A stretch of 64,000 nucleotides of DNA from the NCBI GenBank assembly GCA_017311185.1, contig JAESUZ010005179.1:372001-436000 (forward strand). Direction: 5' to 3'. The notes under the pieces are model-generated. The model saw only the letters and a list, made by a program, of their open reading frames with translations, ran no database searches and was not told where the DNA came from. This document shows, piece by piece, positions 23,400-34,619 of the stretch (position 1 is its first letter; each line of letters opens with the position of its first letter). Made by a program: the position numbers and the translations under genes. Source of the DNA: Proteles cristata cristata. Taxonomy: Eukaryota > Chordata > Mammalia > Carnivora > Hyaenidae.

Positions 23400-23620
23400 G
23401 CGCGCGGCGGCGGGCGGGCGCGGCCCGGGCCCGCGCCGCTCTCCTGCTCCGCCCGTCGCGGGGATGCGCGAGCGCCGTCCCCGCGCGGGCGCCCGGAACC
23501 GCCGGCGGCGCCCTGCGTCCTTCGCGGCGGAGCCGGGTCGCGCCGGGCGGTCGGCGGCCTCCGCGGGCGGCGCTCCTGCCTTCCCGGCGCGGGCGCCTCA
23601 CACGCCGCGGCCGGAGCGCC

Positions 23621-23737
23621 GCCGCGCGAGCCCCGCCCCGGGCCCGCCCCCGCCGCGCGAGCCCCGCCCCCAGCCTCCAGCCATTCGCCGCCCGAGCCCC
23701 GCCCGAGCCCCGCCCCCGGCCTCCAGCCATTCGCCGC
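23621..23737 (-). promoter_or_regulatory. Duplicated GC-box block in the SLC19A2 promoter
   Basis: A 31-base unit (23,661-23,691) that joins a CCCCGCCCCC GC box to the motif ctccagccattcgccgc recurs at 23,707-23,737 with one mismatch, 46 bases apart. Just before it, gccgcgcgagccccgcccc occurs at 23,621-23,639 and again at 23,652-23,670. The result is a cluster of Sp1-type sites made by local tandem duplication, about 220-340 bases above the start codon. Confidence 0.7.
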
Positions 23738-24240
23738 GGACGCCCGGAATCCGACTCCCCTCCCGCGGGGTTACCGGCGGGGAGGAGGGGAACCCGCGCG
23801 CGCGGAGCGCCGGTCCGCCCACGTCCCGGCCGCGCGGCCCGCGCCGAGTCCCGGAGGAGCCGCGGCGGGGGGCGCGCGTGCGGGGCCGGGGGGCCGACCC
23901 CCACCCGGGGGTGCGCGCGCTTCCGCACGCCCGCCCTCTCCCGCGCGCAGTCACAGCCTCTCCGGGCGCGCGTTTACTCCGCCCCGCCTCGCGCGCCCCT
24001 GCGGCGGGGCCGGGGTGCGGGGGGAGAAGGCCACGCCGGGCCGCCCGGGCTCTCGGGGTTTAAACCGCGTTCGTCTGCCGTAGACGGACGCTAGCAAGCC
24101 CGGGTCCAAGCACGCGGGGCGTCCACCGCGACACTGAACGGAAGAAAGCGGGTGAAACACTGGGACCGTGAACGAGCAAGGCGCTCGGCAGGGGCCGTAA
24201 CGGAGCCCGACGAAGGGCCTGAGCGCAAGCCGCGTGCAGC

Positions 24241-25384
24241 GTGGCCCTTGCTTAAAGGGAGGTGGGAAATCCGGAGCCATAAAAGCAATCAAGAAATACC
24301 GATCTCTTCATGGAAAACAGAGCCCTGGCATAAATGTTCAAGGGCAACGCACGGCAAGAGTACGCAGTGCGTTCTCCCGTCTCCCTGAGACTGTGCCCGA
24401 CGCAGCGCGATTCTGCCCCGGTGACGCCCATTGCAGCAGCTGCACTGAAGGCCGTCTTTCCTGCGTAGTATCTGCAGAGCAGCAGATCCTGCGGCAGCTC
24501 ACAGCGCATGTTTTGAACTATTTTTCTTTAATAACGTATGTTACTACACATCGAGCTCAGTTTCCTCCTGTGACAGCAAAGAACACTCCTTACAACGATG
24601 TGATACATCAGCCACAGAAATGAGTCTAGGGCATGGAGTGACCTGCTGGGAAAGGGAAGGATTCGTTTTTAAGGCTGCATAAGTGAATGCACCAAAACAT
24701 TTACATCTGTCGGTGGTATTTACATCCGTCAGTGAGCCTCAGAGTGTGATGCAAACAGCGCTGGGAGTCCTTGGAACCTTTTCAGACTTCCAGAAGGTCA
24801 AACTGCTTTCATGATAAGACTGGCCTTTGTTTCCTTTTCCACTCTAGAGGCCACCTGGTACGTGATGACATCATTACTCCAAAAGCAAAGAGAATGTGTA
24901 CTTGTAACTTTTTGTGTTTAATAAACTTTCCAGATTTAATTTCTGATCTAGAAACCAGCAACAGGAATAAGCCAAAAAACAAAAGTCTTTAGGGCCCTCG
25001 ATAACAAGAATCTTGAGACCGAAAAGTGAGAACATCTAATTCTCTATAGCACAATAAATCGAGTCCCCTAAACTCCAGCCATACTATTTACCTCTCATCA
25101 GGACCCCAGAGGGTGCTTTGTACGCTCAGTGCTGCAGCAGAAGAGAAGAAGGAACGAGAAAGAAAAGCAGGAGAGGCCTCAGAACGAGAAGTCTCCCTGC
25201 TCAGAACAGCTTTCTGTCCCTTCCGCGAGGCTTAGAGACCTGAACTGTGTTAATCTGTAAATCACTGGTTCTGAAAAATTATCCTTGGCATGAATCACTT
25301 ACGCACCTTAAATCGTCTTTGCAATGTTGGGCGTTAAATAATAATTGTTCTGGTTTGGGTAGGAAATGTTTTTATTATTTTTCT
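24241..25384. other. 5' flank of SLC19A2, no recognised gene
   Basis: GC content falls quickly after 24,240. No divergent gene is visible on the plus strand. Confidence 0.45.
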
Positions 25385-26040
25385 CTAAGAGGTCACGCTA
25401 GGCAGAATTCTAAGAATGGCCCTCAATGGCCCTTGCCCTTGAATAATCCGCACTCCTTTCAGTGTGGGGTAGAACCATGAATCTGATAAGATAATGCACC
25501 TGCAATTTGAGATTATCCAGGTGGGCCCAATCTAATCTCAAGATCCTTTTAACAGCAGAGAATTTTCTCCTGCTGGTAATGGAAGAGAGAGTCAGGGATA
25601 TTTGAAGAGTGAGAAAGATTTGATGTGCTACTGCTGGCGGAGGTATGTGCCAAGGATGTGGGCTCCCATAGCAGTTCAGACCGACTCAGTTGACGGCCAG
25701 CAAGAATCGGGGGTTTCAGTCTGTCAGTCACAGGTAACTGAGTTCTGCTAATGACCTAAAAGAGCTCGGAAGTAGATTCTTCCCTGGGGCGTCCAGATAA
25801 GAGTTCGTCCTGTCCAACACCTTAATTTCTCTCTGTGAAACTCTAAGTGAAACTTCGGAACACACCGAAGCCCACCTGGACTTCTGATCTACAGAAGCGT
25901 GAGCTAAATGGTTGTACTTGAAAAAACAGAAATAAAATTAAAAATAAAATGTAATATTATTACATTTTTATTTCATTAATCTCACATTAAACTGTTATGT
26001 TTGTGGTAATTTGCTATGCAGCAATAGGAAACGAGTACAG
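25385..26040 (+). repeat. MaLR (MLT1-type) LTR
   Basis: An ancient non-autonomous LTR retroelement. The internal order gggcccaatctaatctcaag, gacttctgatctacagaagc and the end ggtaatttgctatgcagcaa followed by taggaaac matches solitary MLT1-like LTRs. No internal coding region is attached. Confidence 0.6.
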
Positions 26041-26089
26041 AGGAAAATAGAATATATTTTGAAATTGAGGTACTAGTCCACGTAAGATT

Positions 26090-27540
26090 GTCCATTAACT
26101 ATACTTGTGTGTACAACTAAGGGCATTGGTACATTTACATTGTTGTGTAACCATCACCACACGAGCTCTAAGACGTTTCCCCACTCCAGAAGTAAACTTG
26201 TAGCCGTTAAGCAATTGCCCCCTCTTCCCTTTCCCCGAACCCCTAGCCAACACGAATGTGCTTTCCGTTTCTATGATATTAGCTATTCTGGATGTTTCAT
26301 ACAAAAAGAATCATACAATACGCAACCTTTTGTATCTGGCTTCTTTCATTTAGCATAATATTTTGAAGTTTCATCAACGTGGTACCAAGTATCAGTACTT
26401 CATTTCTTTTTATGGCTGAAACATACCTCATTTTATGTGCATAACACAGTTTGTTTATCCATTCATCAATCAGTGGACATTTTGGGTTGTTTCCACTTTT
26501 TGTCTCTTGTCAGCAGTGCTTCTGTGCGCATGAGTACGCAAGTGTCTTTGAACACCTGTTTTCAATTATTTGGGGTGCAAAGGGCTGGGATTGCCAGATC
26601 ACTGTTTAATTCTGTTTCCTATGTGAGGAACTGCTGAACTGTTTTCCACATAGCTGCACCATTTAACATTCCCCCAGTTTCTCAGCCTCCTTGCCAACAC
26701 TGGTTTCTTCTTCTTTCCTTCTTTTACTGCCACTTCTTCTTTTCTCCTTCTTCTTCTTCGAAATACCTGACTTAAGGAGTGTGAAGTGGTCGCCCGTTAT
26801 GGTTTTCATTTGCATTTCCCTGATGACTAATGCTCAACAGGAGCACCTTTGCACCTATTTGTTAGCCATTCATAAATACCTTTTTTGGAGAAATGTCCAT
26901 TCAAGCCATTCGAGTCTTTTGCCCACTTTTGATTGGATATCCAGTTTCTCTTTTTGTTGTTGGGTTGTAAGAACTCTTCATATATTCTGTATATTAGACC
27001 CTGATCGGATATATGATATACAAATATTTTTGCCTATTTTGTAGGTGTAAATAAACTGGTGAGGGACATTATTTCTCTGTTAATATATAAAAGCATGTGG
27101 GGATGTGTGTTTTTCAAAAAAAATTATACGCTTTTGAATCTTGCTTTCCTCAGGAATAATTTGTAGAAAAACTCTATTGTGATAAGGTTAAGCCCTATTA
27201 TGTGGGTGCGCTGTAATTTATTCAGCTATTCCCTATTTATGACCATTGACTCTGTTTCTAGTTTTTTGTTCACTGTTAACAGTGCTGCAATTAACATCCA
27301 TGTGCAATATATGTCTATGTATTGTTTGCTTCATATTTATGGGCTTTATTTCCAGAGTGGGAGAGCTGGGTCAGAGTATACGCATTTTTTATTTTAATAG
27401 GTACTGTTCAGTTTTTTTTTTTAAAAACCAGCGACATTTAAGAGTATTCCTTTCTCATGCATCGTTGCCAACAATAGATGTAATCAAGTTAAAAAAATAT
27501 TTTCTAGTCTGATAGGTGGAAAATAAATGGTTTCTAGCTG
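26090..27540 (-). mobile_element. Old L1 fragments
   Basis: Minus-strand L1 sequence with features such as gtgtaaccatcaccac, tttagcataatattttgaag, tatccattcatcaatcagtg and tttgcatttccctgatgact, heavily diverged. It continues from about 27,170 as a second piece (tcagctattccctatttatg). Likely L1M-age. Confidence 0.75.
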
Positions 27541-27750
27541 GTAATGGTTTTGTCTTCTCCAGCGTCTGGAGATATTTTTGATTGTCGTACCTGTTGATCA
27601 TGCTGGGGGGAGGTGCTACTAGATTCTAGTGGGCAGAGCCAGGGATTCTACTAAACATCCGGTAATAATCAAGGCACACCCCCCCCCCCCAACAAATAGT
27701 CATCCAGCCTAGAATACCAACAATGCCAAGGTTAAGAAACCCTGGTATAA
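27541..27750 (+). mobile_element. MER5A-like hAT/Charlie MITE
   Basis: Matches the order gtctggagatatttttgatt, ggggaggtgctactagattc, ctactaaacatccggtaa, then ccaaggttaagaaaccctgg at the terminus. A poly(C) run sits at about 27,677-27,690. Confidence 0.8.
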
Positions 27751-27857
27751 AGAGATACCTCCTCTTATCTTCAGTTTGAAAACCTTTATGGGTGAGTTTG
27801 AACATCTTTCCATATATCCATAAATTACCTATTCTTGTCCTTTGCTCATTCTTCTTT

Positions 27858-28048
27858 TTAAAAAATTTTTTGAATTTAATGTTTATTTACTTTTGATAGA
27901 GAGAGAGCAAGCACGAGCGGGGGAAGGTCAGAGAGAGAGAGGGAAACAGAATCCGAAGCAGCTCCAGGCCCTGAGCTGTCAGCACAGAATCCAACGCAGG
28001 ACTCGAACTCACCAACTGTGAGATCATGACCTGAGCCGGAGGCACCCA
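27858..28048 (-). mobile_element. SINE, minus orientation, 5'-truncated
   Basis: Tail and body are normal, but the head stops after gacctgagccggaggcaccc, having lost part of the tRNA-like region. Confidence 0.88.
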
Positions 28049-28297
28049 ATTTGCTTATTTTTGTTTTGGTTGTTTATCCCTCTCTTATCAATTAATAAGA
28101 GCCTTTTATATTTTATAAACCCTGTAGTTGTCCTTTCATCGAAAATATTTTTAAGAATATACTTTTTATTGACTTGTTTATAGTTATCTTTTGCCAAATA
28201 GTAAAATCGTATTGAAGAACATAATAAAACAAGGTCTAAACAAATGGTAAGACATACTGTGTCCTTAGGAAAACATCATAAAGATGTCTCTTTCATA

Positions 28298-28492
28298 GGG
28301 CGCCAGGGTGGCTCAGTTGGTTGGGCATCTGACTTTGGCTCAGGTCATGATCTCATGGTTTGTGAGTTTAAGCCCTGCATCAGGCTCTGTGCCCGGAGCC
28401 TGCTTCAGATTCTGTGTCTTCCTCTCTGCCCCTCTCCAGCTCATGCTCTGTCTCTCTCTGCCTCAAAAATAAATAAACATTAAAAAAAAATT
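28298..28492 (+). mobile_element. SINE
   Basis: Head gggcgccagggtggctcagt, tail aaataaataaacattaaaaa. Confidence 0.92.
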
Positions 28493-28672
28493 TAACGTCC
28501 CTTTCTGTAAAATTAAATTATAATTTTAATGCAGTTCCAATTGGAGTCTAAACAATATCCAAATAAGATTCCAAAATTATCTTAAAGTTAAACGTACAAG
28601 AATGGCCAATAAAATTTTACAAAGAAAGACTAGCAAGGGTATTCTTATGTCACCAGATATCAGAACACACTT

Positions 28673-28936
28673 TAAAGGTGCTGGAATAGGGGCACCTGAG
28701 TGGCTCAGTCAGTTAAGCGTCCAACGCAGGTCATGGTCTCATGATTCGTGGGTTCGAGCCCCATGTCGGGCTCTGTGCTGACAGCTCAGAGCCTGGAGCC
28801 TGTTTCAGATTCTGTGTCTCCCTCTCTCTCTGACCCTCCCCTGTTCATGCTGCCTCTCTCTCTCTCTTTGTCTCTCAGAAATAAATAAAACATTAAAAAT
28901 AGTTTTAAATAAAAAAATAATAAAGGTGCTGGAATA
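28673..28936 (+). mobile_element. Felid SINE with perfect target-site duplication
   Basis: Element 28,689-28,920. taaaggtgctggaata is present unchanged at 28,673-28,688 and 28,921-28,936. Confidence 0.95.
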
Positions 28937-29069
28937 AAGAAGATTTGGTAATCTTATTGGAATAGCCAACTATGTAAGTGAAACAGACTAGAGAATCCAG
29001 AGATAGGCCTCACTACCTATGAATATTTAATAAATGACAACTGTTTTGTTCCGTTAAATGACAAAAAGT

Positions 29070-29262
29070 TTTGGAGCTTCTGGGTGACTAAGTCAGTTAA
29101 AGGTCTGACCTTCGGCTCAGGTCATGGTCTCAGGGTTCTGTCAGCACAGAGCCTGAAACCTGCTTCGGATTCTGTGTCTCCCTCTCTCTACCCCTTGCCT
29201 GCTCACTCTGTCTCTCTCTGTCTCTCTCTCTCAAAAGTAAAGAAACATTAAAAAAATTTAAA
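29070..29262 (+). mobile_element. Diverged SINE
   Basis: Head ttggagcttctgggtgacta, with a short gap in the middle of the tRNA-related part. Confidence 0.8.
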
Positions 29263-29689
29263 AATTTTTTTGGGTGCTTTTTGAATAAAGCTGGAACATG
29301 TTATTTCTGACTTGGGCTAGCCCCTTCGGTCTCATTCTCTATTCCTTGCCCATAGACTACAAGTTGCTCACCAATTTCTCAAGAGGCTGCTCAGAAATCT
29401 TATCTCTTCTACCACTACGACCTTACTCTGAGCTAGCACACTAGAAGTAGACTTCACATGGCCCAGGGTTCAGGGTGTGCCCTTTGGAAGGTCCCAGGAG
29501 GTTATGGAGTTAGCCAGAGGCACACTGGGAGCAGACAGTCACTGAGCCATTGGGAGGTAGCAGTGTGGGATGTCCTGTCTGTGACTCAGCTATGGAACCT
29601 CCTCATGTCACACAGAATTAATTTCGTCGGAGTCCAGAACAGACTAGATTATTTCACCAAGCCAAATGGTGAAATAATTTATTTTCCAC

Positions 29690-30165
29690 AGATCTTCCTT
29701 TACATATGTCCCAATGAACCTATCGTCAGTTGAAAATATTTAACACCTAACCTACCAAACATCATAGCTTAGCCTAGCCTATCTTAAGCAGGCTTAGAAC
29801 ACTTACATTAGTCTACACTTGGGCAAAATCATCTAACACAAAGCCTGTTTTATAATAAAGTGTTGAGTATCTCATGTAATTTCTTGAACACTGTACTGGA
29901 GATGACAAAAAGAATAGCCATGTGGGTACAGCGCGGTTGTCTGCCCGTATTTTAGCCTCATGATCACAAGGCTGAGTGGGAGCTGTGCCTCGTTTCCTCT
30001 GACCAGCTTCATGAGTGAGGATCATCCCATGTATGGCTAGCTGGGAGAAGATCCAAATTCAAACTTTAAAGTATACTTTCTACTGAATATGTGTACCTTT
30101 TGTACCATTGTGAAGCCAAAAAACTTTTAAGTCCAACCATCAGAAGCTGGGGACTATCTATACTT
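29690..30165 (+). mobile_element. Tigger-type DNA transposon remnant
   Basis: Contains acctaacctaccaaacatca, aatcatctaacacaaagcct, tataataaagtgttgagtat and a 3' end with accattgtgaagccaaaaaa and tccaaccatcagaagctggg, the pattern of a Tigger family different from the copy at 4.5 kb. No transposase frame survives. Confidence 0.7.
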
Positions 30166-31164
30166 TATCCTCTTTAAAGAATGCATGACTTGTTAGAAAA
30201 ATGTTTGAAGTTCTGTTTTATAAACATGTGGAACTTCTTATGGCCACCTCCAAAAAGAGCACTCATAGTCACAAGGCCAATGAGTCATAAGTTAGGAAAT
30301 CCTGAATGAACTGAAATAAGGGTGTGTTCATTGCTCTTATCTAATATTCATTTGGGCCACAGAATTCACCCAACAAATAGATCAAATACTTCATGAGATT
30401 CTCATAGCCACAGAGTCAGGCCATAACTACTCATATGTTTCTCAATTGTCACTCTCCTCCCTTCTTCTCAACCATGGGAAAGCACATGCAAACATATAAT
30501 CACACACTCATTTCCTCTCCTCTCATTTGGTTATGTATTCTCCATGGGATTTAGTGATGTACTTTAAATACTTCCCAGTAGAAAAATAAAGGTTCAAAAC
30601 ATTTGATGTCTTGAAGTCCACCCAGGGAGAAGCGATTACGAAGGAAATGCCCTTCTCAGCTCTTCAACTGAATACTGAGTCGGGACCTCCTGTCCAGGCT
30701 CTAATAACCCAAACTCCTACATGCTGTTCAACTTTCCTCACCTCCCTATTCTGAGGGTGAGGGTTCCTGGCTGGAATACATCCTAACCAAGAGGAGATTT
30801 TCAGATTTTGATGAGGTATTTAGGTACTGGGGGCCGTCTACTCAAGACAAATTTACTAGTGCTAAGTCCTTGTCACATCCTGGCTGGTAAATGACTTCTG
30901 AGGGTTTTACACATGACTTCTCTCCTGCAAACTGTGGGCTTTTTGTGATCAGAAATGCAGCATGGTCTTTATTTGGGTATCCTCTGTGTCTATCTTTCAT
31001 TTTGAACGTGGGTGTGATACAATAAATGTTTCTTGGTAGACATGTTTCCCACACATCATGATTTACACTTCCAACCTTCATTAATCCTTTTAAAACCACT
31101 TATTAATGAGTACTGTGACATCATACTTAGCTGTAGTGAAGTATGCTATGGTCATAGCCCAGTT
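30166..31164. other. Intergenic sequence without recognised features
   Basis: About 1 kb of unique-looking AT-rich sequence. No gene or repeat assigned. Confidence 0.4.
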
Positions 31165-32450
31165 CTTCCTTTTTCTTTCTGTTTCCCCGACTTTATCCAG
31201 TAGCATGTTCACGGGGTGGATGAGGGTAGACACAAGGTTGGGCCTGATTCTTCTGGAGCCCTGGGGGCACCGCACACCATGCACTAGAGAGGGGAGGGAG
31301 CACAGGGGGCTGTGGTAGCCCCAGCATAAGCCTACCATACCAGGGGGGAGGTGGTGAATGCATGGGTCCCCTTAGCCCAGGCCCACAATGGGAGAGGCTA
31401 ACACTAGGCTGAGCTTGAGGGGCTGGGGTGGGGAACACTAAGGGTCTGCTCCAGAGGGGCCAAGTGGCCAAGTTCTGACCCAGGGCACAAGCCTACAGGG
31501 TGGACTGGGAGACACTCTGGATGTGGAACTCTGCCACTCCCCCTTTTCCTCTCTGGCGAAAGGAGGGCTCTAGGCTGAGCCAAGCAGCTACCCTGTCCTG
31601 TCCCATCCCATCCTGGGCCAATCAGAATGGCCTCGATGTCTGCTTGAAGATGAAGCCTTGATATGCCAGTGTCTTCATGATGTTGGCAATGTTGTAGTCA
31701 TCTATGCTGCTGTGGGACTGGCCTATGTGTTGCAGGCAGGGGCCCTGGTTCATGTCCAGAAATCCACTCCTGGGCCAGCAGCCCATGGTGAAGCTGTAAG
31801 CCTTTTTCAGGTTAATCCACTACTTGAAGTAATTTGCCACTGGCAAACCCAAGTGAGTATGGCACTGGCCTGGGACTTTCAAGTCTCAGTCTCCACAGGT
31901 GATGAAAATTGACTTGATGTTTGGATCTAAGAGGCTTTCTTTTGCCATCCACTCACCAACCCTCGCCAGCATTTGCTGCAGGCTTGGCTGACCTTCCACC
32001 ATGGCTTGAATAATCCTGGTGAGCTGTGTACAGAAGGGAGAAAGCTGTAGATGGACTACAGGCTGGACCTACATGGGAAAGGTAGACTCAGTGTCTATGG
32101 TCCAACCATTTAGCTTCAGGATGGGGAACTTGATGATTTCCTGAAGATGAACCTGTGGCTTGTCACATGCGACCTCAAAGTCCGGCAGTGAAAAGTAATG
32201 CTATCTCTGGGGAGGGAAGGACACCATTGTTGCTGTGGATGCACCAAAGCCATGAGGCCACTAGTGTTTTAGTAGATATGGAGCAGAACTCTAGAACACC
32301 ATGGGGAGAAAATAAGTGGGAGCCCAGTACTTTTCTTGCTTTGGAAAGTAAATGCAAAGAAAATCGAGCTGCTCCAGTCTATAAAGGTGCATTGAGCATC
32401 CAGAAACATCTAAAACTCTGCACACTCTGACCCTGACCAGTGAGATTCAG
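31165..32450 (-). pseudogene. ERI3: ERI3 processed pseudogene
   Basis: Read on the minus strand this is an intronless copy of ERI3 (ERI1-family 3'-5' exonuclease, prion-interacting PINT1). From the 5' side one sees RVLDVSGCSM, then ARKVLGSHLFSP (near 32,350), HYFSLPDFEVACDKPQ (near 32,170-32,200), IIQAMVEGQPSLQQML, ESLLDPNIKSIF, INLKKAYSFTMGCWP, and the C-terminus NIANIMKTLAYQGFIFKQTS near 31,640. In-frame stops interrupt it (after FPM, after CGD, after NYFK) along with several small indels, so it cannot encode the enzyme. Joined exons and a degenerate A-rich 3' end at about 31,165-31,185 mark retrotransposition. The catalytic DFE motif is preserved only as text in a dead frame. Confidence 0.9.
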
Positions 32451-32504
32451 TTCTCCTATTTTGATGAAAAGATCTTCTGATGAAATCAACTTTAGAGTGT
32501 GTTA

Positions 32505-32690
32505 AGACCTAAGAGACTCTTAAATACTGAGAACAAACTGAGGGTTGATGGGGGAGGGAGGGAGAAGGGAAAGTGGGTGGTGGGCATTGTGGAGGGCACT
32601 GTTGGGATGAACACAGGGTGTTGTATGGAAACCAATTTGACAGTAAATTATATTTTTTAAAAAAAGGAAGAAAAAAATAGTGTGTTAAGA
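32505..32690 (+). mobile_element. L1 3' end
   Basis: About 170 bases of L1 3' UTR (gagactcttaaatactgaga ... ttgtatggaaaccaatttga) with poly(A), directly beside the 5' side of the ERI3 copy. Confidence 0.9.
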
Positions 32691-32849
32691 ATTACAGGGT
32701 GAGAAAGACCTATCACTGTAGTAGTGTACGAATATCCTTTAAGGAAAACAATTCATTCATGCTTTTGCCTATAACTCATGCAAATTTACATCTTTATTTA
32801 TAGATATATAGATATATACTGGTAGTTGCAGGACTATTTTGCCACAACA

Positions 32850-32880
32850 TGTATATAGATAGATAGATAGATAGATCTAT
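32850..32880. repeat. (TAGA)n microsatellite
   Basis: Run of tagatagatagatagatag, next to a SINE tail. Confidence 0.8.
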
Positions 32881-32892
32881 ATAGATATAGAG

Positions 32893-33053
32893 ACATATGT
32901 TTATTTATCTTGAGAGAGAGAGCATGAGCAGGGGAGAAGCAGAGAGAATCCCAAGCAGGTTCCAGCTGTCAGGATAGAGCCAGTCCCACTAACCATGAGA
33001 TCGCGATCTAAGCTGAAACCTGAGTCAGATGCTTGACTGACATTGAGGTGCTT
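32893..33053 (-). mobile_element. Degraded SINE, minus orientation
   Basis: Tail tatgtttatttatcttgaga and GAGA tract remain. The head (ctgacattgaggtgcttcc) is much altered. Confidence 0.7.
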
Positions 33054-33315
33054 CCAAATTTATATTTCTAATCTCACTTTCTCTAGCCCTCCACCTGTGT
33101 TCCAGGGCAGATTCTCCTGCTTTGAAATGCAGATTACATTTTCGAATTTAGCTTTTGTTTATTTTTATTTATTTTGTTAGAAGTTGGAGTGTACTTATGA
33201 ACAGAGAAGAAAACGACAGAAGAGATTCAGATGTTTCTTTGTTTTTAATTTTAATTTTGTCTGATACAATTTTTATCAAAAAAAAAACAAAACAAAACCC
33301 AAAACCCATCCATTT

Positions 33316-33595
33316 AAAATGTATAGTTCAGGGGCACCTGAGTGGCTCAGTCAGTTAAGCCTCCGACTTTGGCTCAGGTCACGGTTTCCCGGTTAGTGAG
33401 TTCAAGTCCCGCAACGGGCTCTGTGCTGACAGCTCAGAGCCTGGAGGTGCTTCTGATTCTGTGTCTCCCTCTCTCCCTGACCCTCCCCTGCTCATACTGT
33501 CTCTCTCTCTCTCTCTCTCTCTGCCCTCCCCCCACTATGTGTCTCTCTTTCAAAAATAAACATTAAAGAGTTTTAAAAATAAAATGTATAGTTCA
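33316..33595 (+). mobile_element. Felid SINE with perfect target-site duplication
   Basis: Element 33,331-33,580. aaaatgtatagttca is present at 33,316-33,330 and 33,581-33,595. Ends close to the CpG block below. Confidence 0.95.
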
Positions 33596-33649
33596 TTAAG
33601 TTGTGGCAAAATAGTCCTATAACTACCAGTAACTGCCCAGGAGGTTTTG

Positions 33650-34330
33650 AAACAGGCCTCTGGGGCTGGGGGGCTGCTGGGGTCCAAAGCTGGAGCGGAA
33701 GTTTTGGATTCAGAAAGAAGAGGCTCTCCCCCCGCACCTCCGTCAGGGAAGCAGGTAAGGTGAGTGGAAACGTAGGAAACGCGCCCTGAGTGGAGGTGGG
33801 CGTGACCTTGGCAGCGTTTCCTGCCGTTGCCGCCCTGCGCGGCGGGCAGCTGGACGCTGAGGAGAAGGTGGGCGAGAACGACGCGCCTCCACGGCGCACC
33901 GGAAGTTCACGGCCGCTCGCCAGAGAGAGACCGCTGTGCAGGCGCAAGATGGCGGCCCCGCGGGGCGCGTGAGCTCGGCGCGGGCTCGGCTCGTGCAGCC
34001 GGACGGTGGGCGGGCGGAGGGGGGCCGAGCCCCTCCGACACTGCACGGAGGGCACGACGCACAAGAGCGTTCGGAGGGTCAGGGAGCAACGTTGGAGAAG
34101 GAAGCGAAGCCAGGAGGGAGCCCGTGGAAGATGGAGGAGGGAGAGGTGCAGGCCGAGGGAGCTGGGGGCCCCGGGAATCTCGGGGTGCTGGGCTCGGATG
34201 TGCGACCCACAGAGCGGGCGCAGGCTGGCTGGGCCTCACACTGCCCGCGTGGACTCGCCAGGAGAGACGAGGAGGTTCCAGCCATGCTCCCGCCCAGAGG
34301 CCGGTGAACCGGAGCAGAAGACGACGGGGT
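33650..34330 (+). promoter_or_regulatory. Intergenic CpG-rich block, candidate promoter
   Basis: A compact GC- and CpG-rich block stands in otherwise AT-rich, repeat-laden sequence, 10 kb from the SLC19A2 start and 14 kb from the F5 3' end. It holds an ETS-type site (ACCGGAAGT, 33,898-33,906) and 38 bases further a YY1-type site (CAAGATGGCGGC, 33,945-33,956), a pairing common just at the start sites of housekeeping promoters. The YY1 motif orientation favours transcription to the right. A consensus donor CAG/GTAAGG lies at about 33,751-33,760. Several frames are open only because stops are rare in GC-rich DNA, and I recognise no protein. Confidence 0.6.
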
Positions 34331-34619
34331 CTGTTAACACTGGACAGAAAACGCGAAGAAAGGGACATGTAGACAAACGCTGGGCTTGTAAGAAAGCACT
34401 GCCCGTGCCTCCCTGGGATGGGTGTTTACCGACCGTCTGTTGTACACCGTCCGGCCCATCAGCAAGTCCGTTGGCTTAAAACCTGTCCGAAGCTCCAACC
34501 ACTCCGGGCAGCTTCACTGAACTACCCACTCACGTGGCGTCTGCGGTTGCATCTGACGGCTTCCTGGGACCGTCCTTGCGCCGTTATTGTATACAGCAGG
34601 CGGAAGGGTGCTTCTCAAC

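Larger units (their letters stand above)
22850..24240. promoter_or_regulatory. SLC19A2: CpG island and promoter of SLC19A2
   Basis: Very GC-rich and CpG-dense sequence, strongest from 23,080 to 24,070, covers exon 1, the 5' flank and the first part of intron 1. Upstream of the ATG on the minus strand there are at least five GC boxes (plus-strand CCCCGCCC cores between 23,632 and 23,717). No TATA box is obvious, as expected for a housekeeping-type promoter. The transcription start cannot be fixed from sequence and most likely lies within a few hundred bases above 23,400. Confidence 0.9.

Noticed and set aside
23037..24083. Open frames of 260-350 codons on both strands across the CpG island
   Set aside because: GC-rich DNA has few stop codons; the translations are Pro/Arg/Ala-rich low-complexity text in several overlapping frames. 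Only the 64-codon SLC19A2 exon 1 has family support.
25385..26040. Possible endogenous retrovirus with genes
   Set aside because: Only a solitary MaLR-type LTR is visible; no gag, pol or env reading frame is attached.
32155..32430. 91-codon plus-strand frame that first looked like an unknown gene
   Set aside because: The minus strand of the same block matches ERI3 (ARKVLGSHLFSP and DFEVACDKPQ), so it is the reverse of the processed pseudogene.
33827..34479. Plus-strand frames of 157-181 codons in the intergenic CpG block
   Set aside because: Arg/Gly/Pro-rich in all frames with no family hit; treated as a possible promoter, not as a coding gene.
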